A stretch of DNA of 6,141 nucleotides from an uncultured Campylobacter sp. (GTDB taxonomy: Bacteria; Campylobacterota; Campylobacteria; Campylobacterales; Campylobacteraceae), in NCBI RefSeq assembly GCF_937997465.1, contig NZ_CALKTQ010000015.1:1-6141 (forward strand), written 5' to 3'. Shown in pieces: positions 1 to 5,841 of this stretch; position 1 is the stretch's first letter; each line of letters begins with the position of its first letter. A program made the translations under genes and the position numbers. A model generated the notes under the pieces. That model searched no databases. It was not told the DNA's origin and saw only the letters and a list, made by a program, of their open reading frames with translations.

Positions 1-165
1 GAGGCTAAAGAGGTGGGATACTGCATCGCAGACCGCCTCTACGACGCCTTTGAGGGGCGCAAGGAGACGGGGTTGTTTTTCACGGGCGCAAACGGCTACA
101 AGCTAAACGAGATAATAAGCGTGAAAGAACTATTTGAAAAACTGATAAATGGCGAAGATAGTTAA
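1..165 (+). CDS. Nitronate monooxygenase (2-nitropropane dioxygenase family), C-terminal end only
   Basis: The first 54 codons of the window form an open frame that ends at a TAA and enters from the left edge, so only the C-terminus of the protein is present. The tail reads FFTGANGYKLNEIISVKEL. This matches the conserved end of FMN-dependent nitronate monooxygenase/FabK-like TIM-barrel proteins, where an F-T-G-[AS]-N-G-Y block is followed by I-[IV]-S-V-x-[ED]-L. Family members oxidise alkyl nitronates using FMN and oxygen in the cytoplasm; the catalytic histidine and most of the FMN site would lie outside the window. The last 17 bases overlap the start of the amidase gene, which suggests co-transcription and translational coupling. 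I recall the same neighbour order (nitropropane dioxygenase homologue, amidase, mnmC) in C. jejuni, which supports the call. The family is fairly sure; the physiological substrate is unknown. Confidence 0.8.
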   Translation, partial: EAKEVGYCIADRLYDAFEGRKETGLFFTGANGYKLNEIISVKELFEKLINGEDS

Positions 166-1870
166 ATTATTTTTAATACTTCTATTTTTTTTGAATAGCG
201 CGGTTTGCGCAAGCGCTTTATCGAGTTTAGATAAATTTGATAAAAATTTTAATAGCGCCAGCAATAAAGAAAAAATCGCAATGCATCAAGAGCTAAGGAC
301 TCTTTACGTAAAATCCATAATGGAAAATAACGTAAATTTAAGAGTCCAAAGCCTAACTAGACTAATAAAAAGCTCAAAAGCCCTAGGGCTAGATACCAAA
401 CCGTATGAAAAAGAGCTCGCGAGCATACCGCAGTCTGTAAAGCCAAGCGAAGAAAAACCAAAACAAGAAATAAAGCAGGTCAAAAAAGAACAACAAAAAC
501 AAGAGCCGAAGCAAAAAGAAGTAAAACTAAGTCAGCTATCCTCGGCTCCGCTGGCCGCCCAAAATGCCAAAACCGTCAAAAATCAAACTTTGCAGCTTCT
601 AGAAGCTTCGGATAACGACGGAAATTTCGAGCTAAAATTTAGCCGCCAGTTAAACGGTAACGATATCAAAAAAACCGACCTAAATCAAAAAGGTTCTTAT
701 AAGACGATATATGAATTTAAAGGAATTTGGAGTGGCGGAAAACTGCAAAGATTTAAGAACTACTTGGTGGACGAGATCCGCATAAGTCAGTTTGACGAAA
801 AAACCGTTAGGGTGGTATTCATAAGTCAATTCGAACCAAATTTAAAACTCAGAGTCGATAATCAGTCTTTAATTTTCTCAAAGGCTAAGTCCACGCAAAG
901 CCAAAATTTAACGAGTCAAAACAGTAAACAAAAAAATCATCAACCGTCTATCAAGCAAGAGCTCCCCAAAATCGCTGCAAATTCGAAATCTGAAATAACT
1001 CAAATACAACAGCAAAAAGCAACTCAACACCAAGCTCAAAATCAAAAGCTCGCTCAGCAAAAGCAAGAAAAAGTTGCCGCACAGGCCAAGACGGATGCTA
1101 AAAGTACCCAAAGCACCACCGAAAAGGATGAGCAAGAAATTGTGCTGGCGCCCGTAAAAACGACAAGCACTAAAAAAATCACAAGCGCTAAAGGCAAGGT
1201 TGTCGTCCTTGACGCAGGACATGGCGGCGATGATCCAGGCGCCATAAACGGATCGCTAAAAGAAAAAAATATCGTGCTAAGTATCGCCCAAAAGGCGGGC
1301 AAGGAGCTGCAAGGACGCGGCTACAATGTGTATTACACGCGTAGTAAGGATAAATTTATCAACCTTCGCGACCGCACGAAATACGCCAACGACAAGGCTG
1401 CGGACCTCTTTATCTCCATCCACGCAAACGCTGCGCCGAGCAAAACCAAGGCAGCGACTATGCGCGGCATAGAGACGTTTTTCCTCTCGCCGGCTCGTAG
1501 TGAACGTAGCAAAAACGCCGCCGCGCTGGAAAATAAATCCGACATCGAGGAGATGAACTATTTTTCTAAGCAGACATTTTTAAATTTCCTTAACCGCGAG
1601 AAAATCATCGCCTCAAACAAGCTCGCCATCGACGTTCAACGCGAAGTTTTAGCGCGAGCAAAATCAGTTAGCTCAAAGGCTTCCGACGGCGGCGTTCGCG
1701 AGGCGCCTTTTTGGGTGCTAGTGGGCGCGCTGATGCCTGCGGTACTGCTTGAGGTTGGCTACATCACTCACCCTAGCGAAGGCGATCTTATAAATAACTC
1801 AAAGTACCAAGATGCCCTAGCCAAGGGGCTCGCAGACGGCATAGACGTCTATTTTTCAAACCAGCAATGA
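149..1870 (+). CDS. amiA: Periplasmic N-acetylmuramoyl-L-alanine amidase (Amidase_3, zinc-dependent)
   Basis: This enzyme cleaves the amide bond between N-acetylmuramic acid and L-alanine of the stem peptide, normally to split septal peptidoglycan during cell separation. The start is fixed: an in-frame TAA directly precedes the ATG, and a hydrophobic signal peptide follows (residues 3-20, likely cleavage near A21-A23). C20 lies in SAVC, which is not a proper lipobox. Residues 24-95 are helical and charged, and 96-130 are a K/Q/E-rich linker. Residues 145-245 look like an AMIN-type cell-wall targeting domain, and 246-345 are a long Q/K/S/T-rich linker. The Amidase_3 domain runs from about 350 to 570. 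Zinc ligands are H358 in DAGHGG, E372 in LKEKN and H425 in SIHAN; the catalytic glutamate is E535 in LLEVGYITH. An extra segment around 450-490 may be the autoinhibitory helix region of AmiA/B/C-type enzymes. No strong Shine-Dalgarno is seen, consistent with coupling to the overlapping upstream gene. The function is well supported; the gene symbol follows campylobacter usage. Confidence 0.93.
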   Translation: MAKIVKLFLILLFFLNSAVCASALSSLDKFDKNFNSASNKEKIAMHQELRTLYVKSIMENNVNLRVQSLTRLIKSSKALGLDTKPYEKELASIPQSVKPSEEKPKQEIKQVKKEQQKQEPKQKEVKLSQLSSAPLAAQNAKTVKNQTLQLLEASDNDGNFELKFSRQLNGNDIKKTDLNQKGSYKTIYEFKGIWSGGKLQRFKNYLVDEIRISQFDEKTVRVVFISQFEPNLKLRVDNQSLIFSKAKSTQSQNLTSQNSKQKNHQPSIKQELPKIAANSKSEITQIQQQKATQHQAQNQKLAQQKQEKVAAQAKTDAKSTQSTTEKDEQEIVLAPVKTTSTKKITSAKGKVVVLDAGHGGDDPGAINGSLKEKNIVLSIAQKAGKELQGRGYNVYYTRSKDKFINLRDRTKYANDKAADLFISIHANAAPSKTKAATMRGIETFFLSPARSERSKNAAALENKSDIEEMNYFSKQTFLNFLNREKIIASNKLAIDVQREVLARAKSVSSKASDGGVREAPFWVLVGALMPAVLLEVGYITHPSEGDLINNSKYQDALAKGLADGIDVYFSNQQ

Positions 1871-3966
1871 AAAGCGCACGAGTCGTTTTAAAGGGTGGCA
1901 TCCCGTTTAATCCCGAATTTGACGACATTTACTTTAACGCAGACGATCCCGTAGGGCAAAGCGAGTATGTATTTAACTCCATTTTTGATGAAATTTGGGA
2001 GAAAAAGAGCGAATTTAACGTGCTTGAGGCTGGATTTGGCGCAGGGCTAAATTTTCTCTGCGCTTTTAAAAGATTTAAAAACACGGATAAATTTTTAAAT
2101 TTCGTCAGTATCGAAAAAACTCCGATCGCCAAAGAGGATCTGGCTAAAATTTATGCGAATTTTAGCGAGCTCGCGGATGTTTCGGGTGAGCTTTTGGGTG
2201 CCTACCCGCCTCTTATTCGCGGATTTCATAGGCTAAATTTGGCTCCAAACGTCACGCTTACCTTGTGTTTTGGTGACGTGGCCGAGGTTTTGGATGAGCT
2301 TAGTTTTAAAGCAGATACCGTTTTTATGGACGGCTTTGCTCCCGCTAAAAACGAAGCTATGTGGAGCGAGCGGGTTTGCGGTAAAATCGCAAATTTATGC
2401 GCATTGGGTGCTAGCGTTTGCACATACTCGGCTTCGGGTGCGTTAAAAAGAGCCTTGCAAAATAGCGGTTTTGAGGTAAATTTGCTAAAAGGTTACGGCA
2501 AAAAGCGCGAGATGCTACGTGCCAAATTTGCGGGTGAACGGCAAGCTGAGGGCGAAATTTGGTTTAGCAGATTTGATCCCGCTGCCACGACCGCTCCAAA
2601 GACGGCGCTAGTTATCGGCGGCGGCGTGGCTGGCTGCGTTTGCGCGTTTAAGTTGCGCGAGCGCAGCCTAGATGTAACGATCGCCGAAAAGCGTGGCGAT
2701 ATCGCGCTAAACGGCTCCGGAAATCACTGCGGTATTTTAATGCCGCTTATCACGAAACCCTCTGTAAATTTAGGCCGCATGCATATGAATGCGTTTTTGC
2801 AGGCGGCGCGCTTTTATGAGCGAAATTTGGGCGCTGAGGAGATAGAGTTTTGCGGTGCGACAGACTACGCATACGAGCAAAAGACGCTAGAGCGCTTTTA
2901 CGAGTGGCACGAATTTGACGCGGACAACGGCGTTTTTGAGCTAAAATTTGATGACGAGCCTTACGCTAGCGCGTTTATTTTTAATGGCGCCAAAGCTCGC
3001 CCCAGAAAGATGTGCAAAGCGGCAAGCACGGGTATAAAAACGCTTTTAAACTGCGAATTTACGGGCTTTGAGACTCTTGAGAGCGGCGCTGTTAGGGCTC
3101 ATTTTAAGGATGGGCAAATCATCGACGCCGACGTACTCTTGCTTGCTGTCGGTAGCGAGAGCATGGAGCTTTTTACGGACTACGACATCAGGCTTAGCTC
3201 CGTGCGCGGCCAGGTCACGCATATCGCGCCTGCCGTTTGGACGCCTGCGCCTTTTAGCGCCAAAGGCTACGTTTGCCCGCCTGTTGATGATGTGCAGGTT
3301 ATCGGCGCGACTTACGATAGAAATCTTTTTTTAGACGAGCCGCGTTCTAGCGATGATGAGAAAAACTTGGCCGACGTCGCCGAGTTTTTGGACGGCAAAT
3401 TTGCAAAAAGCGAGCGGCTAAATTTAAGCGGCGCGCAAGATACAAATTTGACTATTGGCCCAGACGGCGACGCTGAAAATGCGGATCGTTTGGAGGTGAA
3501 CAAGGGTGGCGTAAATTTAAGCAAAAGCATGGATTTGCGTACCGAGACTACTGATGATTCGGCGCAGATGCAAGATGCGTCAAATTTGACTGCATCCGAA
3601 AATCTCTCAAACGACATGATAAAAACTCCGCAAAACGTCCGAATAATCGGTTCGAAAGTGGGCTACCGCAGCTATAGCGGCGACCGTTTTCCGCTCATCG
3701 GGCGGCTTTACGACGAGGATTTTTATAAAGATACATACAAGTCGCTGCTTTGGACGAAAAGCAAGTCTAATCCGCATCCAAAATACGTTCCAAACGTCTA
3801 CATTAGCACCGCTCACGGCTCGCGCGGGCTCTGCACGGCGGTGCTTGGTGCGGAGCTTATCTGTGATCTTATTTTTGACCGCCCGCTTTGCATCGAAAAA
3901 TCGCTTTTTGACGAGCTGCATTTGGCGAGATTTCTCGTTAGAAAACTTAAAAAAGGGCTGAAATAG
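1867..3966 (+). CDS. mnmC: Bifunctional tRNA 5-methylaminomethyl-2-thiouridine biosynthesis protein MnmC
   Basis: MnmC completes the mnm5(s2)U34 modification of certain tRNAs. Its FAD-dependent oxidase half turns cmnm5(s2)U into nm5(s2)U, and its SAM-dependent methyltransferase half then makes mnm5(s2)U. The methyltransferase domain comes first (residues 1-240), with VLEAGFGAGLNFL at 52-64 for SAM binding, MDGFAPAKNEAMW at 154-166 (D155 matches the conserved acidic residue) and GYGKKREM at 209-216. The oxidase follows, with a GGGVAG dinucleotide-binding loop at 251-256, NGSGNHCGILMPL at 282-294 and a C-terminal FAD-contact region at 598-672, including STAHGSRGL. The protein is 699 residues; E. 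coli MnmC is 668 and I recall C. jejuni as near 610. The excess is largely a polar insert at about 516-594 with recurring NLS/NLT words. The start ATG overlaps the amidase stop as ATGA, and no clear Shine-Dalgarno is present, so translation is probably coupled. Confidence 0.95.
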   Translation: MKSARVVLKGGIPFNPEFDDIYFNADDPVGQSEYVFNSIFDEIWEKKSEFNVLEAGFGAGLNFLCAFKRFKNTDKFLNFVSIEKTPIAKEDLAKIYANFSELADVSGELLGAYPPLIRGFHRLNLAPNVTLTLCFGDVAEVLDELSFKADTVFMDGFAPAKNEAMWSERVCGKIANLCALGASVCTYSASGALKRALQNSGFEVNLLKGYGKKREMLRAKFAGERQAEGEIWFSRFDPAATTAPKTALVIGGGVAGCVCAFKLRERSLDVTIAEKRGDIALNGSGNHCGILMPLITKPSVNLGRMHMNAFLQAARFYERNLGAEEIEFCGATDYAYEQKTLERFYEWHEFDADNGVFELKFDDEPYASAFIFNGAKARPRKMCKAASTGIKTLLNCEFTGFETLESGAVRAHFKDGQIIDADVLLLAVGSESMELFTDYDIRLSSVRGQVTHIAPAVWTPAPFSAKGYVCPPVDDVQVIGATYDRNLFLDEPRSSDDEKNLADVAEFLDGKFAKSERLNLSGAQDTNLTIGPDGDAENADRLEVNKGGVNLSKSMDLRTETTDDSAQMQDASNLTASENLSNDMIKTPQNVRIIGSKVGYRSYSGDRFPLIGRLYDEDFYKDTYKSLLWTKSKSNPHPKYVPNVYISTAHGSRGLCTAVLGAELICDLIFDRPLCIEKSLFDELHLARFLVRKLKKGLK

Positions 3967-4014
3967 GCATAAAAATTGGATTTTAAAGTCTGATTTTACG
4001 TTATTTGTTTTTAT

Positions 4015-4037
4015 CTCAAATTCGGCATAAATTTGAG
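4015..4037. repeat. Small A/T-rich inverted repeat after mnmC
   Basis: CTCAAATT and AATTTGAG form an 8-bp perfect stem around a 7-base loop, 49 bases after the mnmC stop. No T run follows on either strand, so it is not a standard intrinsic terminator. It could stabilise the 3' end of the mnmC transcript or be a chance product of the AAATTT-rich spacer. Confidence 0.3.
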
Positions 4038-4114
4038 GCAGCGGCGAGTATTGATAAATATGGTTAAAGTGGTATGAGTGCCGTTTGCAGGCGTATATCA
4101 AAAATTGTTAAGAG

Positions 4115-4120
4115 TATAAT
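4115..4120 (+). promoter_or_regulatory. Candidate -10 box (TATAAT) for a small transcript
   Basis: This is an exact TATAAT followed by an A/T-rich stretch. Campylobacter sigma70 promoters typically rely on a strong -10 and lack a conserved -35, and no TTGACA-like box lies at the usual distance here. Transcription would begin near 4126 and meet the terminator at 4200-4226. On the opposite strand the same A/T patch gives TATACT (4113-4118), a weaker alternative that would fire antisense into the 3' end of mnmC. Confidence 0.4.
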
Positions 4121-4125
4121 AAATT

Positions 4126-4226
4126 TACGCATTGCGGTGCAAAAGCATAGCGCATAGGAAGCGGTAAATTTAGCTGAGTGGCTCAAAGCCAAAACGGCTA
4201 AAATAGGCGAAATCCGCCTATTTTTT
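4126..4226 (+). ncRNA. Candidate small RNA of about 100 nt between mnmC and the DUF937 gene
   Basis: The evidence is the combination of a consensus -10 box just upstream, an intrinsic terminator at the end and foldable sequence between, with no plausible ORF. Hairpin one pairs 4133-4136 with 4151-4154 and 4138-4140 with 4145-4147 around an AAAA loop. Hairpin two pairs 4169-4176 with 4195-4202 (8 bp including one G-U) and nests a 4-bp TGGC/GCCA stem with a five-base loop. The terminator stem follows, sharing only 4200-4202 with hairpin two. I do not recognise it as a known family (not tRNA, 6S or SRP RNA). The first bases are an inferred start and could shift by several nucleotides. The alternative is that the terminator serves only the upstream operon and the convergent gene. 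Confidence 0.35.
4200..4226. terminator. Intrinsic terminator shared by convergent transcription units
   Basis: AAAATAGGCG and CGCCTATTTT form a perfect 10-bp stem around the five-base loop AAATC, and the T run continues to 4226. It works best rightward, for the mnmC operon or the candidate small RNA. Leftward it ends in only four U residues. The stop codon TAG of the convergent DUF937 gene lies inside the right arm (4218-4220), so the terminator is folded into the end of that gene. Confidence 0.75.
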
Positions 4227-4751
4227 ACCGAAAAAGTCGCCCGCGATCCTAAAAATATCATCTACGATCGAGCCGTCTTTGTTCTGATCCAAAAACTGCG
4301 TAAGCATCGACATCATGGAGCCGCTATCTGCAGAGCCTTGCAAATTTGATGCTTTTAGCTGATTGTTTAGCATGCCTGCGATCATCGGCGCGATCATCGG
4401 TAGCAAGGTTTTGATAGAGTCCGCGCTGATGCCCAGCTGCGAACCCACGTCGCTAGCTAGAGCCCTGCTGTTTTCTTTTGAGCCTGTTAGTACGCCAAGC
4501 AGCTCGTTGCCCTCGGCGACGCTGATGTTTTGCGGGGCGTCAGCCATATCGTCTAGGTTTGAGCGGCGGATCATATCTAGGAAATTGGACGAATCCGCGT
4601 CTGATTTAAAATTCTCGTTTGCTCTTTACATGAAAATCGGCGCGATCTTAGAAACTACGGCCCCTACGTCGTTTGCCGCCAGTCCGCTTTTTTGCGACAT
4701 TGCATCAAGCATGCCGCCGGAGTTGCCCAAAAGTAGCTTTAATATATCCAT
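4218..4751 (-). pseudogene. YidB-like DUF937 protein gene interrupted by one in-frame stop codon
   Basis: Reading leftward from ATG at 4751, preceded by AAAGGAT, the product begins MDILKLLLGNSGGMLDAMSQ and reaches a TAA at codon 42 (4626-4628). After the stop the same frame continues without a shift: 17 codons, then an internal ATG at 4574 and 118 more codons to TAG. The full reading is 177 positions, a sensible length for a DUF937 protein. The second half carries the family core (GNELLGVLTG, LGISADSIKTLLPMIAPMIAG) and the usual C-terminal block with DQNKDGSIVDD at 155-165, an acidic loop resembling a calcium-binding or dockerin loop, then a GDFFGKK tail. DUF937 members are small proteins of unknown function; E. 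coli YidB is one. It lies 89 bases after ppa and may share its transcript. A one-base change of a CAA, GAA or AAA codon would explain the stop; sequencing error, strain-specific inactivation or internal re-initiation are the options. Confidence 0.8.
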
Positions 4752-4788
4752 TTTTATCCTTTTGATTTTTCGATAGTTTAACTCGGCC

Positions 4789-4842
4789 GCCGCTTGTTTG
4801 GGTTTAAAGAAGCGGCAGCCAAGCAAGCCGGGAGAGCGGCTT
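4789..4842 (-). other. Two hairpins in the ppa to DUF937 spacer
   Basis: In the minus-strand transcript, AAGCCG/CGGCTT (4825-4842, six-base loop) overlaps the ppa stop codon. GCCGCTT/AAGCGGC (4789-4816, 14-base loop) follows. Neither is followed by a U run, so they are not typical terminators. They might attenuate read-through or protect the ppa message end, leaving part of the transcription to continue into the DUF937 gene. Confidence 0.35.
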
Positions 4843-5359
4843 ATTTGTAGTTTTTGATTGCCGCGTCCAGGATCTCTTTCGCGGCGTCGGCGTCTTTAAA
4901 TTCTTTAACCTTGACCCATTTGTTAGGCTCTAAAATTTTATAAGTTTCAAAGAAATTTTTGATCTTATTTAGAGTGGCCTCAGGCAGGTCTTTGTAGCTC
5001 TTGATCCCGTCAAATCTCGGGTCGATCTTGGTGACCGGTACGGCTAGTAGCTTCTCGTCCATGCCTGCTTCGTCCTCCATCACGAGTACGCCGATTAGGC
5101 GGCATGGGATCACGCTGCCTGCTTGCAGCGGATATTCGTTTAGCACCAAGATATCGGCAGGATCGCCGTCTGCTGCAAGCGTGTTTGGCACGAAGCCGTA
5201 GTTTGCCGGGTAGAACATCGCCGAGTAGAGCACGCGATCGACTACGACCGCGCCGCTATCTTTGTCGATTTCGTATTTTATGTTCGAGCCGTACGGGATC
5301 TCGATCACGGCGTTGATTTTGTCCGGGTTTGAGCCTGCTTTGATTTTTGAAACGTCCAT
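4841..5359 (-). CDS. ppa: Inorganic pyrophosphatase, family I (soluble, Mg2+-dependent)
   Basis: The enzyme hydrolyses pyrophosphate to two phosphates in the cytoplasm, pulling nucleic acid, protein and lipid synthesis forward. The start at 5359 gives MDVSKIKAGSNPDKINAVIE, is preceded by AAAGGATT at normal distance and yields 172 residues, the usual length in epsilonproteobacteria. An upstream in-frame ATG at 5386 would add nine residues and lacks a ribosome site. The signature DGDPADILVL contains the metal ligands D64, D66 and D69. Other active-site residues are in place by comparison with E. coli: E20 in VIEIPYG, K28, R42, Y54, D96, D101 and K103, then Y140-K141 in the FFETYK block. No defect is visible. 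The gene has its own promoter-like box upstream. It precedes the DUF937 gene on the same strand with a spacer that holds hairpins but no strong terminator. Confidence 0.96.
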   Translation of the reverse strand: MDVSKIKAGSNPDKINAVIEIPYGSNIKYEIDKDSGAVVVDRVLYSAMFYPANYGFVPNTLAADGDPADILVLNEYPLQAGSVIPCRLIGVLVMEDEAGMDEKLLAVPVTKIDPRFDGIKSYKDLPEATLNKIKNFFETYKILEPNKWVKVKEFKDADAAKEILDAAIKNYK

Positions 5360-5362
5360 TTT

Positions 5363-5370
5363 AATCCTTT
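5363..5370 (-). promoter_or_regulatory. Ribosome binding site that fixes the ppa start
   Basis: AAAGGATT ends three bases before the ATG at 5359, with its GGA core about six bases away. It supports 5359 as the start rather than 5386. The DUF937 gene has the same AAAGGAT arrangement before its ATG at 4751. Confidence 0.7.
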
Positions 5371-5389
5371 GTAAATCACGTATCACGCG

Positions 5390-5408
5390 GCGTTTTGTAG
5401 CAAAACGC
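5390..5408 (-). promoter_or_regulatory. Hairpin in the ppa leader
   Basis: GCGTTTTG and CAAAACGC form a perfect 8-bp stem with a three-base loop. It lies about 30 bases before the ppa start and 34 bases after the -10 box. No U run follows it, and the sequence goes straight into a tandem CGTGATA/CGTGATT pair before the ribosome site. It is probably an mRNA-stabilising leader structure; a role in regulation is only possible. Confidence 0.4.
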
Positions 5409-5441
5409 TTTGAGATACTTGCCTTGAAATTTGAGTAAGAG

Positions 5442-5447
5442 ATTATA
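5442..5447 (-). promoter_or_regulatory. ppa promoter -10 box (TATAAT)
   Basis: An exact TATAAT read leftward sits 83 bases before the ppa ATG, preceded by T-rich sequence (GATTTTA and, further up, AAATTT and TTTTAC). This is the campylobacter sigma70 style with no clear -35. The implied leader of about 75 nt contains the 5390-5408 hairpin. Confidence 0.6.
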
Positions 5448-5552
5448 TAAAATCTCGGCTAAATTTGGAGTAAAACGAGAATCAGGGCAGGCTAAAATTT
5501 GATGGGCATTACGGCGGTAAATTTGATGCTAAAAAGTAAAAGGCCCAATATA

Positions 5553-5582
5553 AGTTAAAAACTTTCAAAGGAGTTTTTAACT
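5553..5582 (+). promoter_or_regulatory. Hairpin hiding the transposase ribosome binding site
   Basis: AGTTAAAAACT (5553-5563) and AGTTTTTAACT (5572-5582) are perfect 11-base complements. In RNA two further U-G pairs would close the stem on a CAAA tetraloop. The strong ribosome site AAAGGAG (5567-5573) lies in the apex and the descending arm, and the ATG begins at the very next base after the stem. Folding would therefore hide the ribosome site in any transcript that includes the left arm. Confidence 0.6.
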
Positions 5583-5801
5583 ATGATCCTATTGATAAAA
5601 AATAAGTATATAATCCGTTCCCGAATTTCAGAAAAGAAATTTAGAGAAATTCTCAAGTACTTTGCAGAGGATATAGAGGCTACTAAAATAGCAAATTTAA
5701 CCGGGATTTATAGAATTTCCATTTATAAGACTCTAAAAAGCATTAGAGTTTTGATGTCTCAAGAGTGTGAAAAGATATCTAAGTTTTCAACAGGGAACTA
5801 G
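5583..5801 (+). pseudogene. IS1595-family transposase, N-terminal fragment
   Basis: The frame starts at ATG 5583 after a strong AAGGAG and encodes 72 residues before TAG. The text KNKYIIRSRISEKKFREI, then the FAEDIEATKIANLTGI segment and a following helix up to CEKISKF, matches the N-terminal helix-turn-helix part of IS1595/ISXO2-type transposases as I know them from Campylobacter and Helicobacter relatives. Intact proteins continue into a block like GEVEVDESYFG that opens the DDE-type nuclease domain. Here the frame breaks after ISKF into STGN and stop, and I find no continuation in any frame. The fragment cannot be a transposase. It could at most make a short DNA-binding peptide. Family call fairly sure, with no database check. 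Confidence 0.7.
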
Positions 5802-5841
5802 CGGAAACATTTTAACCGAAACAAGCCGAGATATTAAACTT

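Larger units (their letters stand above)
5542..5801 (+). mobile_element. Truncated IS1595-family insertion sequence, left end only
   Basis: The remnant probably begins at GGCCCAATATAAG (5542), which looks like an IS1595-type terminal inverted repeat that also holds a promoter-like TATAAG box. It then contains the leader hairpin and the first 72 codons of the transposase gene. The DDE-type catalytic core, the rest of the element and a matching right inverted repeat are absent from the window. The patch is clearly richer in A+T than the ppa and mnmC genes around it. The exact left boundary and the 3' break near 5790-5801 are inferred. Confidence 0.65.

Noticed and set aside
17..20. C20 of the amidase signal peptide (SAVC) as a lipoprotein anchor
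   Set aside because: The residues numbered 17-19 of that protein do not fit the lipobox (no L/V at -3, V rather than G/A at -1); an ordinary signal peptidase I site at A21-A23 fits better. Coordinates given here are residue numbers.
1262..1268. Homopolymer runs (A7 in amiA; a similar T run near 3327 in mnmC) as phase-variation tracts
   Set aside because: Campylobacter contingency loci normally use longer G/C tracts, and both genes here are housekeeping and intact.
908..1545. Minus-strand frames of 70-104 codons opposite the amidase gene
   Set aside because: They mirror the low-complexity linker and catalytic domain of a confidently identified gene and have no ribosome sites.
3068..3334. An 88-codon plus-strand frame inside mnmC
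   Set aside because: It overlaps the oxidase domain in another frame and reads as arginine- and leucine-rich sequence, typical of a shifted reading of this codon usage.
3607..4101. A 164-codon minus-strand open frame over the end of mnmC and the spacer
   Set aside because: About 360 of its bases lie antisense to the conserved MnmC C-terminus, its start has no ribosome site and the product shows no recognisable domain; most likely a shadow frame.
4363..4776. A 137-codon plus-strand frame opposite the DUF937 gene
   Set aside because: The minus-strand reading has clear family sequence on both sides of the stop, while this frame shows no domain and no start signal.
4626..4826. Start of the DUF937 N-terminal piece at 4826 instead of 4751
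   Set aside because: The extra 25 residues are dissimilar to the family and lack a ribosome site; AAAGGAT sits just before the ATG at 4751.
5802..5841. Right end of the IS1595 element just after the broken transposase
   Set aside because: No sequence complementary to the proposed left terminus is present here or further right in the window.
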